A stretch of 64,000 nt of DNA from Streptomyces lavendofoliae (GTDB lineage: Bacteria; Actinomycetota; Actinomycetes; Streptomycetales; Streptomycetaceae), in assembly GCF_014649735.1 (NCBI RefSeq), contig NZ_BMTP01000004.1, forward strand, positions 372,001 to 436,000, given 5' to 3'. The translations under genes and the position numbers were made by a program. Position 1 is the first letter of the stretch. The number at the start of each line of letters is the position of its first letter. Positions 28,347-36,431 of this stretch are shown one piece after another. The notes below the pieces were generated by a model. The model saw only the letters and a program-made list of their open reading frames with translations. It was not told the DNA's origin and did not search any database.

Positions 28347-28519
28347 GGGTGCCCTCCGGGACATGACATGGCTGTGTACCGGGGCTGTGCGGCTGCCCCG
28401 TGTGGCGACGGGTCAATAAGACCAGAGCCTGTGAACCGAGTCAACACGATTCACAGAGAAGTACGCCGACCACATTGTGAAGTCGTGGTTCTTGTGTACG
28501 GCTGTAGGATCGGCGCCAC

Positions 28520-30634
28520 ATGCAGCAGGTGGGTGAGGGGAGTCGGCCGGTGCCGGACAACGCAGCAGAGGTGACCGCGGCCGGGATCGCCCGCCTCGCC
28601 GGAGTGGGACGAGCCGCGGTCAGCAACTGGCGGCGCCGGCACGCGGACTTCCCCAAGCCCGTCGGCGGGACCGAGACCAGCCCCTCCTTCGCGCTCGCCG
28701 ACGTCGAACAGTGGCTGCGCGCCCAGGGCAAGCTCGCCGAGGTGCCCCTGCGTGAACGGGTCTGGCAGCAGGTCGCCGGCCACCCCGCCGGACCCGTCAC
28801 CGCCCTGGTGCACGCGGGCTGCGCCCTCCTCCTCGTACGGGAGAGGTCCAGCGGCTGGCTGGAGATGACCGCCGTCTCCGACGAGCGCATGGCCGAACTG
28901 CTGCCCGCCGCCCTGGAGGAGATCCTCACGCTCCGCCTCGGCCCCGAGCGGACCGTCCCCACCCCGAACCCGACCGGCCTCTCGCCCTCCGTCCCGCTGC
29001 TGCGCGCCGCCACCGAGCTCGCCGCCGAGACGGGCGCCCGGCAGGCCTTCGAGTTCCTCCTCGGCCGCCACCTGGACGCCAATCCGCGCCAGTACACCCT
29101 CACCCCGCCCGGCCCGGCCGCCCTGATGGCCGAACTCGCCGGGCCTGCCGACACCGTGCTCGACCCCGCCTGCGGCACCGGCGCCCTGCTGCGCGCCGCC
29201 GCCCGGCCCGCCGCCCTGTACGCCCAGGAGACCGACCGCGACCTGGCCGCGCTCGCCGCGCTCCGCCTGGCCCTGCAGTCCGGCGCCGACGTCCGCGCCC
29301 AGGCCGGCGACTCGCTGCGCTCCGACGCCTTCCCACGGCTCACCGCCGACGCGGTGCTCTGCCACCCGCCGTTCAACGAGCGCAACTGGGGCCACGAGGA
29401 ACTGGCCTACGACCCACGCTGGGAGTACGGCTTCCCCGCCCGCACCGAGTCCGAACTGGCCTGGGTGCAGCACGCCCTGGCCCGCCTGCGCCCCGGCGGC
29501 ACCGCCGTCCTGCTGATGCCCCCCGCCGCCGCCTCGCGCCGCTCCGGCCGCCGCATCCGCGCCGACCTGCTGCGGCGCGGCGCGCTGCGGGCGGTCGTCG
29601 CGCTGCCGGCCGGCGCGGCACCCCCGTACGGCATCCCGCTCCACCTGTGGGTGCTGCGCAAGCCGGTCGCGGGCGCCCCGGCGTCGCCCGCGCTGCTGGT
29701 CGTCGACACCGCCGAGCACACCGACGGAGGCCGCGACAAGCTCGACTGGCCGGCCGTCCACACCGCCGTGCTCGACGCCTGGCAGCCCTTCGACAAGCAC
29801 GGCACGGTCGCCGAACGACCCGGCGCCCACCGCTGCGTCCCGGTCATCGAACTGCTCGACGACGACGTCGACCTCGCCCCCGCCCGCCACCTGCCGCCCC
29901 CGGCCGCCGCCGGCGGCGCGGAGGAACTGGCCGGGGTGCGCGACCGGCTGACGGCCGTGCTGCGCCGTACCGGCGAGCTGACCCCGCCGCCCGCCCGCAC
30001 CGCCGCGCACCCGGAGGCCGCCCGCCTCCCCGGCGTCACCGTGGGCGAACTGGCCCGCACCGGCGCCCTAGAACTGCGCGCGGGCGGCTCGGGAACCGCC
30101 CTCGGGACCGGGACCGGAGCCGCCCCCGGGACCGCGACCGGCTCCGCCGTACCCGTCCTCACCGAACAGGACGTCCTGGCCGGACAGGCGCCCTCCGGGA
30201 CCCTCCCCGAAGGCACCGGCGAGGAGCCCGTGCTCGTCCGCGCCGGGGACGTCGTCGTCCCGGTCCTCGGCGGCGGGTCGGTCGCCCGCGTCGTCGACGA
30301 CGCCACCGAAGGCGCCGCCCTCGGCCGCAACCTCCAGCTGCTGCGCCCCGACCCGGCGGCGATCGACCCCTGGTTCCTGGCCGGCTTCCTGCGCGGCACC
30401 GCCAACAACCGGCAGGCCAGCAGCTACGCGTCCACCGCGACCCGGCTCGATGTGCGGCGCCTCCAGCTGCCCCGGCTCCCGCTCGCCGAACAGCGGCGGT
30501 ACGGCGAGACGTTCCGGGCGCTCGCCGAGTTCGAGGAGACGCTGCGCCTCGCGGGACGGCTGGGCGAGCGGCTGGTGCGGGGCATGTACGACGGGCTGAC
30601 GGACGGCACGGTCGAGGCCGCACCGGTCGACTGA
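28520..30634 (+). CDS. N-6 DNA methylase-like protein with HTH and specificity-type C-terminus; NPPF replaced by HPPF
   Basis: 704 residues. Residues 15-70 hold a helix-turn-helix of MerR/AlpA type (IARLAGVGRAAVSNWRRRHADFP). Residues 160-400 are a type I HsdM-like methyltransferase fold, with SAM motif I VLDPACGTGALL (about 213-224) and motif IV CHPPFN (281-286), where the catalytic Asn or Asp of (N/D)PPF is His. Residues 500-690 resemble an HsdS half-specificity domain (LPLAEQRRYGETFRALAEFEETLRLAGRLGERL). No restriction subunit adjoins. It may be an orphan methylase or a catalytically dead DNA-binding regulator. ATG 28520 leaves little room for a ribosome site, so the message may be near-leaderless. 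Confidence 0.85.
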   Translation: MQQVGEGSRPVPDNAAEVTAAGIARLAGVGRAAVSNWRRRHADFPKPVGGTETSPSFALADVEQWLRAQGKLAEVPLRERVWQQVAGHPAGPVTALVHAGCALLLVRERSSGWLEMTAVSDERMAELLPAALEEILTLRLGPERTVPTPNPTGLSPSVPLLRAATELAAETGARQAFEFLLGRHLDANPRQYTLTPPGPAALMAELAGPADTVLDPACGTGALLRAAARPAALYAQETDRDLAALAALRLALQSGADVRAQAGDSLRSDAFPRLTADAVLCHPPFNERNWGHEELAYDPRWEYGFPARTESELAWVQHALARLRPGGTAVLLMPPAAASRRSGRRIRADLLRRGALRAVVALPAGAAPPYGIPLHLWVLRKPVAGAPASPALLVVDTAEHTDGGRDKLDWPAVHTAVLDAWQPFDKHGTVAERPGAHRCVPVIELLDDDVDLAPARHLPPPAAAGGAEELAGVRDRLTAVLRRTGELTPPPARTAAHPEAARLPGVTVGELARTGALELRAGGSGTALGTGTGAAPGTATGSAVPVLTEQDVLAGQAPSGTLPEGTGEEPVLVRAGDVVVPVLGGGSVARVVDDATEGAALGRNLQLLRPDPAAIDPWFLAGFLRGTANNRQASSYASTATRLDVRRLQLPRLPLAEQRRYGETFRALAEFEETLRLAGRLGERLVRGMYDGLTDGTVEAAPVD

Positions 30635-30743
30635 TCATTTCGACAACGGTTCGTACAACCCCGGCGCCGCTGTCGGAGTCGATGTATACGCTCGTCCTCC
30701 CGCCCGACTCGCCAGGTCGGCAACACGTCCTCCAGGAGCAGTA

Positions 30744-31433
30744 ATGCACGGCCACGGCTACGCACCGCCTCAGCCAGGGCGCCCCGCCGACGGCACGCTG
30801 GTCGTCCTGCGCACGCTCTTCGTGGCGCTCACCGTGCTGAGCTGCGGTTTCCTGGCCTGGGCCCCGCTGCTGAGGCTGGCCGTCATCACCCGCAAAATCC
30901 TCGACCGGGTCCTGTTCTGCGTCGCCCTGCTGTCCACCGTCGGCATGTTCGTCTTCCTGGGGCAGACCGTGCCGGAGGACGAGAAGCAGGAGATGAGCGA
31001 CGGGTCGGCACTGACCTTCGGGGGATGGATGCTGATCACCATCCTGGGCGTGACCATCTACTACCTGGTCGCCGAGATACGGCACTACGGGCGCGCGGGC
31101 GCGCCGGCCGCCGCCTTCGCACCGCCGGGGACCACCGGATACGGCTACCCGCCCCTCGCTCCCCCGGCCCAGCCGGCCTACGCGCAGCCGGTGCCGCCCC
31201 GACCGCCCCACCCGACACCGCCGCCCGCGCCGGGCCCGGCCCTGTCCCAGCAGCCGCAGCCGCAGCCGCAGCCGCAGTCCCAGCCGCACCTGCCGCCGCA
31301 GCAGACGCCACCGCGCCCGCAGGTCTCCGCCAAGCCCACGTCGCAGCGCATCGACCAGGTGCGCGCCGAGCTGGACGAGCTCAGCGACCTCCTCCGCCGG
31401 GAGCCGCAGGACCCCTGGGAGCAGGACAGGTGA
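30744..31433 (+). CDS. Membrane protein with Pro/Gln-rich tail, paired with a Ser/Thr kinase
   Basis: 229 residues. There are three hydrophobic segments: about 20-45, 55-75 and 92-110. A long Pro-rich cytoplasmic or extracytoplasmic tail includes a QPQPQPQPQSQP run, and the protein ends in an amphipathic helix (IDQVRAELDELSDLLRR). No enzymatic motif is seen. ATG 30744 follows AGGAG by 6 bp. The stop codon overlaps the kinase start by 4 bp (GTGA), so the two proteins are translationally coupled and probably work together; this one could anchor or sense for the kinase, which has no membrane segment of its own. Confidence 0.85.
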   Translation: MHGHGYAPPQPGRPADGTLVVLRTLFVALTVLSCGFLAWAPLLRLAVITRKILDRVLFCVALLSTVGMFVFLGQTVPEDEKQEMSDGSALTFGGWMLITILGVTIYYLVAEIRHYGRAGAPAAAFAPPGTTGYGYPPLAPPAQPAYAQPVPPRPPHPTPPPAPGPALSQQPQPQPQPQSQPHLPPQQTPPRPQVSAKPTSQRIDQVRAELDELSDLLRREPQDPWEQDR

Positions 31434-32956
31434 ACGGCCGGGTGATCGCCGGGCGGTACGAGCTGTCGACCGTCATAGGCCAGGGCGGCATGGGCCAGGT
31501 GTGGACCGCCTACGACGGGCGGCTCGACCGCCGCGTCGCCGTGAAGCTGCTGCGGCCCGACCACATGGCCGCCGCCACCGGGGCCGAGGAGATGCGCCGC
31601 CGCTTCGTCCGCGAGTGCCGGGTCACCGCCCAGGTCTCCCACCCCGGACTCGTCACCGTGCACGACGCCGGCAGCGACGGCGACGACCTGTACCTGGTGA
31701 TGCAGTACGTCGAGGGCGCCGACCTCGCCGACCACCTCGCCGAGCACGACCCGTACCCCTGGCAGTGGGCGGTGTCCGTCGCCGCGCAACTGTGCGCGGT
31801 GCTCGCCGCCGTGCACGCCGTGCCGATCGTCCACCGCGACCTCAAGCCGCGGAACGTCATGGTCAAGCCCGACGGCACGGTCACCGTCCTCGACCTGGGC
31901 GTCGCGTCCGTCATCGACACCGACACCACCCGCCTCACGCACACCGGCTCGCCCATCGGCAGCCCCGCCTACATGGCGCCCGAACAGGCCATGGGCGGCG
32001 CCGTCGGCCCGTACACCGACCTGTACGCGCTCGGCGCGCTGCTCCACGAACTGCTCAGCGGCAACGTGCCGTTCGCCGGCTCCACCGCCCTCGGTGTGCT
32101 CCACCGCCACCTGTACGAGCCGCCGCTGCCCGTCCGCCAGCTCCGCCCCGAGATCCCCGACGCGCTGGAGGCCCTGGTCCTGCGGCTGCTCGCCAAGGAC
32201 CCGCAGCACCGTCCGTCCGGCGCGCAGGAGGTGTACGAGACGCTCGCCCCGCTGCTGCCGGAGCGCGGCGTCCCGACCGGCCCGCTCGACCCCACGCGCC
32301 CGTTCCTGCGTCCGCACGCCCCCTGGCCCGACCGGGTCACCACGCCCGCGCCCGTGCCGCGTCCGCCCGTCGCGCCCGCCGCGACCCGCCCCGACGTCGC
32401 GGCCGCCGTGGAGGAGGTCAAGCGGCTGCTCGGCGAGGGCAGCATCACGCAGGCGGTCGACATCCTCGGCGGGATCCTCCCGGCCGCCGCCGCCGAGCAC
32501 GGCGAGCACTCCCCGGTCGTCCGGATCCTGCGCAAGCAGTACGCGACGACGCTGATGGACGACGGTCAGTTCCGCCGTGCCCTGCCCGAGCTGCGGCGGC
32601 TGGCCGACGACCGGGCGGCCGAGGCGGGCCCGGCCGATCCGCAGACGCTCCAGTTCCGGTACGAAGCGGCGCTGTGCCTGGAGCAACTGGGCGAGACGGC
32701 CGCCGCGCTCGCCGAGTACCGCGCGGTCCTGCCGTACTGCATGAGCAGCGGGACCGGCGCGTCCGACCCGGCCCGCGCGTTCGACATCCGGCACCGCATC
32801 GGACACCTGCTCCTCGCGATGGGCGACCACACGGCGGCCGAGCAGCAGCTCCAGAACCTGTTGTACGACACGGAGCGGGCGTACGGCCCGTACCACCCGC
32901 TGCCGGCGGAGCTGCGCCGGGCCCTGGAGCGCCAGCGGCGGATGCGCGGCGTGTGA
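31430..32956 (+). CDS. Ser/Thr protein kinase with C-terminal TPR-like region
   Basis: 508 residues. Residues 8-275 form a Hanks-type kinase domain: glycine loop GQGGMGQVW (18-26), Lys 39 in [14 protein letters not shown] (135-142), DLG (155-157) in place of DFG, and MAPEQA in the activation segment. Residues 325-500 are helical, with paired repeats ([49 protein letters not shown]) like tetratricopeptide repeats. There is no transmembrane helix or PASTA repeat, so it is soluble. GTG 31430 overlaps the upstream stop; GGGAG and AGGACAG lie before it. All catalytic residues appear intact. Confidence 0.93.
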   Translation: MNGRVIAGRYELSTVIGQGGMGQVWTAYDGRLDRRVAVKLLRPDHMAAATGAEEMRRRFVRECRVTAQVSHPGLVTVHDAGSDGDDLYLVMQYVEGADLADHLAEHDPYPWQWAVSVAAQLCAVLAAVHAVPIVHRDLKPRNVMVKPDGTVTVLDLGVASVIDTDTTRLTHTGSPIGSPAYMAPEQAMGGAVGPYTDLYALGALLHELLSGNVPFAGSTALGVLHRHLYEPPLPVRQLRPEIPDALEALVLRLLAKDPQHRPSGAQEVYETLAPLLPERGVPTGPLDPTRPFLRPHAPWPDRVTTPAPVPRPPVAPAATRPDVAAAVEEVKRLLGEGSITQAVDILGGILPAAAAEHGEHSPVVRILRKQYATTLMDDGQFRRALPELRRLADDRAAEAGPADPQTLQFRYEAALCLEQLGETAAALAEYRAVLPYCMSSGTGASDPARAFDIRHRIGHLLLAMGDHTAAEQQLQNLLYDTERAYGPYHPLPAELRRALERQRRMRGV

Positions 32957-33001
32957 CCCCCTCCGGATCCCTCCCCGGCGCCCGCCCGGTCCCTCCCGGG
33001 G

Positions 33002-33805
33002 TCAGGCCGCCCGGCAGTACACCGAGTCGGCGACCCGCCCGAGTCCGGTGAGTCCCGCCGGGCGCGGCTGGTCGCCGAGGACGACGACCGCGCCGGGCGC
33101 CGCCAGGTCCCGCACGGCCGCCAGGTCGTGCGAGCCGTTCACCACGATCACGCCGTAGCGGCGGTCGGCGATCCGTCCCCGTACGTCCGGGTCGTCGAAC
33201 CCGCCCCGCTCGATGCGCGCCGCGTCCGCCGGACCCGCCCCGCCGCTCAGGATCAGGTTGCCGCGCACCTCGTCCTCGCGGGTGGGGGAGCCGTCCAGCG
33301 GGTCGACGATCGTCAGCCGCGCCTCGACCCCGCCGCGCCGCAGCATCCGTCGCAGCGCGGCGGCGAACAGCCCGTGCGCGGTCCCGATCTCCAGCACCTC
33401 GCCGTTGGGCGGGGCGAGCAGCGGGACGGTGGTGAGCCGCCCGCACACGTCGGTGACCGTGCCGGCCAGTCCGCCGGCCCCGAGCGCCTCCAGCGCCACC
33501 AGGTGCCGGTAGGCGACGGTGACGTCGTGCCGGGCCCGCTCGCCGTCGTCGCCGGTGACGGCGCGCACTTCGCGTACGAGGGTGTCGACCTGGGTGGCGG
33601 TGGGCATCCGGTGCCCGTCACGTCCGGCCCGGTCCAGCAGCAGGCCGAGGCCGTAGCTCTGGCGGCGCAGGTCGGCCACCGCGTGGTGCAGGGCGTCGAG
33701 GTCGGTCTGGAGCGCGCTGGTCGCGCGCTCCATGCGCTGCTCGACCAGGGCGAACGCGGGGCGCATGACCCGCTTCGCCAGCCGGTTGCTCAGTAGAGAG
33801 GGCAT
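33002..33805 (-). CDS. Class I SAM-dependent methyltransferase
   Basis: 267 residues. An N-terminal helical region (1-100) is followed by a Rossmann methyltransferase core: GEVLEIGTAHGLFAAALRRML (motif I), ARLTIVDPLDG (motif II, acidic Asp) and YGVIVVNGSHDLAAVRDLAAPGAVVVLGDQ. The substrate is unknown; the layout is like the Methyltransf_24 group acting on small molecules or sugars. ATG 33805 starts MPSLLSNRLAKRV. It is convergent with the kinase gene, with only 45 bp between stops. Confidence 0.85.
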   Translation of the reverse strand: MPSLLSNRLAKRVMRPAFALVEQRMERATSALQTDLDALHHAVADLRRQSYGLGLLLDRAGRDGHRMPTATQVDTLVREVRAVTGDDGERARHDVTVAYRHLVALEALGAGGLAGTVTDVCGRLTTVPLLAPPNGEVLEIGTAHGLFAAALRRMLRRGGVEARLTIVDPLDGSPTREDEVRGNLILSGGAGPADAARIERGGFDDPDVRGRIADRRYGVIVVNGSHDLAAVRDLAAPGAVVVLGDQPRPAGLTGLGRVADSVYCRAA

Positions 33806-34165
33806 GCGGGGCAAGCTACGCCGCCCCACCTGCCGTACGGGTCACGGCCCGGTGGTGCGGCGGTGAAGTCTTGGTGGCGCGCAGGCGACCCGCCGCCCAC
33901 GGGCGCCCCTTGCGCGGGTCGCCCGGGGACGACGGCCGCCCCGCGGCCCCCCGCCGCGCCCGGCGCCCGTCCCACGCGGGGCCGCCCCTCCAGCAGGCAC
34001 CCCGTCCCACGCGGGTGCCACCGGACATGCGGCCCTGCCGGTGACGGGCACGGCACTCGGCGGGGTGCGCACGGTGAAGCCGGGACTCGTCGGGGAGTAT
34101 GTGGGCCGTATCCGTCACGACCCGCCCGTACCGCACCGCCGACCCCGTGGGGAGTTCGTACGCCG
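33806..34165. other. Divergent intergenic region without visible gene
   Basis: 360 bp between the methyltransferase and GtrA genes. A short direct repeat CGTCCCACGCGGG occurs near 33967 and 34003. There is no convincing promoter box or coding signal; open frames through it lack homology and ribosome sites. Confidence 0.4.
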
Positions 34166-34585
34166 ATGACCGTCCGCGGCCAGATCGTCAGGTTCGCGCT
34201 GGTGGGTGTGGTGAACACCGCCGCCTACTACGGCTTCTACCTGTCGCTCCTGGCGCTGGGCCTGCCCTATGTGGCCGCCCACGTGGTCGCCTTCCTGCTG
34301 GCCATGACCGGGTCGTTCTTCCTGAACTGCCGCTTCACGTACCGGACCCGGCCCACGTGGCGGAAGTTCCTGCTGTTCCCGCTCACCAACGCCGCGAACT
34401 TCGTGATCACGACGAGCGGCGTCTGGCTGCTGGTCGACGTGGCGGGTTTCTCCAGCCGCTGGGCGCCGCTGCTCGCCGCCGCCGCGGCCATTCCCATCAC
34501 GTTCGTGGTCTCGCGGACGATCATGATGAGGCCCGAGACCCCCCGGACCGGTGAGTCGTTGATCGAAGCAGTGGCCTCGAAGTAG
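34166..34585 (+). CDS. GtrA-family membrane protein
   Basis: 139 residues with four membrane helices (about 8-28, 35-55, 68-90 and 96-118). The family signature FALVGVVNTAAYYGFYLSLL sits at the start, and FLLAMTGSFFLNCRFTYR sits between helices 2 and 3. GtrA proteins are thought to flip or assist polyprenyl-linked sugars in cell-wall glycan synthesis. ATG 34166 follows GGGGAG by 11 bp. No glycosyltransferase adjoins, so its partner is not evident. Confidence 0.88.
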   Translation: MTVRGQIVRFALVGVVNTAAYYGFYLSLLALGLPYVAAHVVAFLLAMTGSFFLNCRFTYRTRPTWRKFLLFPLTNAANFVITTSGVWLLVDVAGFSSRWAPLLAAAAAIPITFVVSRTIMMRPETPRTGESLIEAVASK

Positions 34586-34718
34586 TGGCCTGAGCCACAT
34601 TCACTGCCTACCATCGATCACCGCAAGGTCGTTCACGCCCGCCCGTCACCCGACCACCACCCCTCAACGAGACGCTTCGCGTCGCACCCGCTGAACCGAC
34701 CAACGCCGGGAGGCTCCT

Positions 34719-35363
34719 TTGCACCGCCTGCATCGCCGCCGTCGCACCGCGCTCTCCGTCTCCGCCGCGCTCCTCGCCGCGGCTCCGCTCCTGGCCGCCT
34801 GCGGAAGCGACGCCCATCCCGGCGCGGCGGCCGTCGTCGACGGCGACCGGATCGAGGTGTCCGCGCTCCAGGCCCAGGTCAGGGAGGTACGCAGCGCCCA
34901 GGAGGCGTCGCCGCAGGCGAAGCAGCTGATCGAGGCGACCGGCGACCTCAACCGCGAGAAGCTGAACGGCATGATCTTCGACCGGGTGGTGGAGAAGGTC
35001 GCCGCCGGCCAGGGGATCACCGTCAGCCGCAAGGAGGTCCAGGAGACCCGGCGGGCCGCGGCGGCGCAGAGCGGCGGTGAGGAGCAGCTCGCCGCGATGC
35101 TGCTCCAGCAGCAGGGCGTCGCGCCGGACGAGATCGACGACGTGGTGCGGCGCAATGTCCTCATGAACAAGATCGCCGCGAAGCTGGGCGCGGGGAACAC
35201 CCCGGAGGGGCAGCAGAGGCTCACCGAGGTCTTCGCCGCCGCGTCCAAGGCGCTCGACATCGACGTGAACCCCCGGTACGGCACCTGGGACAACGACAAG
35301 ATCCAGCTGGGCGAGTACAGCGCGCCCTGGCTGCGTCAGCCGGCCGGGAAGCAGCAGATGTAG
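34719..35363 (+). CDS. SurA N-terminal-domain lipoprotein (TTG start)
   Basis: 214 residues from TTG 34719, chosen because GGGAGG lies 5 bp upstream and no in-frame ATG or GTG precedes the signal peptide. The N-terminus MHRLHRRRRTALSVSAALLAAAPLLAACG is a lipoprotein signal (Cys about 28). The rest is helical and matches the SurA N-terminal chaperone fold (AAVVDGDRIEVSALQAQVREVR; NREKLNGMIFDRVVEKVAAGQGITVS). No PPIase domain is present, so it would act as a holdase-type extracytoplasmic chaperone. It lies 9 bp upstream of mazG and is therefore in one operon with mazG and the P450. Confidence 0.87.
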   Translation: MHRLHRRRRTALSVSAALLAAAPLLAACGSDAHPGAAAVVDGDRIEVSALQAQVREVRSAQEASPQAKQLIEATGDLNREKLNGMIFDRVVEKVAAGQGITVSRKEVQETRRAAAAQSGGEEQLAAMLLQQQGVAPDEIDDVVRRNVLMNKIAAKLGAGNTPEGQQRLTEVFAAASKALDIDVNPRYGTWDNDKIQLGEYSAPWLRQPAGKQQM

Positions 35364-35372
35364 GTTCGAGGG

Positions 35373-36431
35373 GTGAACGCCCACACCCCCGACACCCCCG
35401 ACATGACCGGTACGTCTACGTCCGGCGCCCCCGTCGCCGGCAGCCCCGGCGCCGGCGACGCCCCCGGCCGCGTCGTCCTGCTCACCGCCAGCCACCGCGT
35501 CGCGCCCGGGCTGCTGTCCTGGCCGGCGTGGCGGACGCTGCACGCCGCCGACCGCGTGCTGTGCGCCGACGACGCGCACCCGCAATTGCCGTACCTGCGC
35601 GAGGCGGGCGTCGCCGTGGAGATCGCCGCGCCCACCGCGCGGGAGCTGGTGGACGCCTGCGCGGGAGGCCGCACGGTCGTGGTCGTGGCGGGCGGTGAGG
35701 GGGACGGCGCCCTGACCGACGGGCTGGCCCGGATGGCGGGCTCCGGCCGGGTGGCGATGCCCGACCTGGAGCTGCTGCCGGGGTCCTACGACCTGCCGGG
35801 CGCGCGGCTGCTGGACCTCGTCGAGGTCATGGACCGCATCCGCCGCGAGTGCCCCTGGTCGTCGCGGCAGACCCACGAGGGCCTGGCCAAGTACGGCATC
35901 GAGGAGGCGTACGAACTCGTCGAGGCCATCGAGGACGGCGACCGCGACGAGCTGCGCGAGGAGCTCGGGGACGTCCTGCTCCAGGTCGTGTTCCACGCGC
36001 GGATCGCCGAGGAGCACGAGGAGGAGCCGTTCTCGGTCGACGACGTGGCGGCCACGATCGTCGAGAAGCTCATCCACCGCCACCCCCACGTCTTCGGCGA
36101 GGAGCGGGCCGAGACGCCGGAGGAGGTCAAGGCGCACTGGCTGCGCACCAAGGCGATCGAGAAGCGGCGCACCTCGGTGACCGACGGCGTCCCGCTGGGC
36201 CAGCCGGGCCTCGCGCTGGCGGCCAAGCTCGCGAGCCGGGTCCGCACCGCGGGCCTGGACGTCGCCCCGCCGGCCGGCGAAGGCATCGGCTACGAGCTGC
36301 TGGCCCTCGCCGTACGGGCGGAAGCAGCGGGCGTGGACCCGGAAGCGGCCCTGCGCGCGGCTGGCCGCGCCTACCGCGACGCCATCCGCGCGGCGGAGGG
36401 CCCCGGGGCGCCGGATACCGTCGAGGGGTGA
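35373..36431 (+). CDS. mazG: MazG nucleoside triphosphate pyrophosphohydrolase
   Basis: 352 residues from GTG 35373. Residues 140-255 hold the MazG core: LLDLVEVMDRIRRECPWSSRQTHEGL and the metal-binding EEAYELVEAIEDGDRDELREELGDVLLQVVFHA (ExxE...ExxD pattern). The C-terminal repeat region is shorter than in E. coli MazG. Residues 30-135 (VVLLTASHRVAPGLLSW; DRVLCADDAHPQLPYL; VVVVAGGEGDG) look like a decayed tetrapyrrole-methylase-like domain as in YabN fusions. It hydrolyses (d)NTPs and non-canonical nucleotides. The stop overlaps the P450 start by 4 bp. Confidence 0.93.
   Translation: MNAHTPDTPDMTGTSTSGAPVAGSPGAGDAPGRVVLLTASHRVAPGLLSWPAWRTLHAADRVLCADDAHPQLPYLREAGVAVEIAAPTARELVDACAGGRTVVVVAGGEGDGALTDGLARMAGSGRVAMPDLELLPGSYDLPGARLLDLVEVMDRIRRECPWSSRQTHEGLAKYGIEEAYELVEAIEDGDRDELREELGDVLLQVVFHARIAEEHEEEPFSVDDVAATIVEKLIHRHPHVFGEERAETPEEVKAHWLRTKAIEKRRTSVTDGVPLGQPGLALAAKLASRVRTAGLDVAPPAGEGIGYELLALAVRAEAAGVDPEAALRAAGRAYRDAIRAAEGPGAPDTVEG

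Noticed and set aside
33863..34165. N-terminal extension of the GtrA protein by about 100 residues
   Set aside because: The extension is Pro/Arg/Gly-rich without hydrophobic or family features; GtrA proteins start just before the first helix, as ATG 34166 gives.
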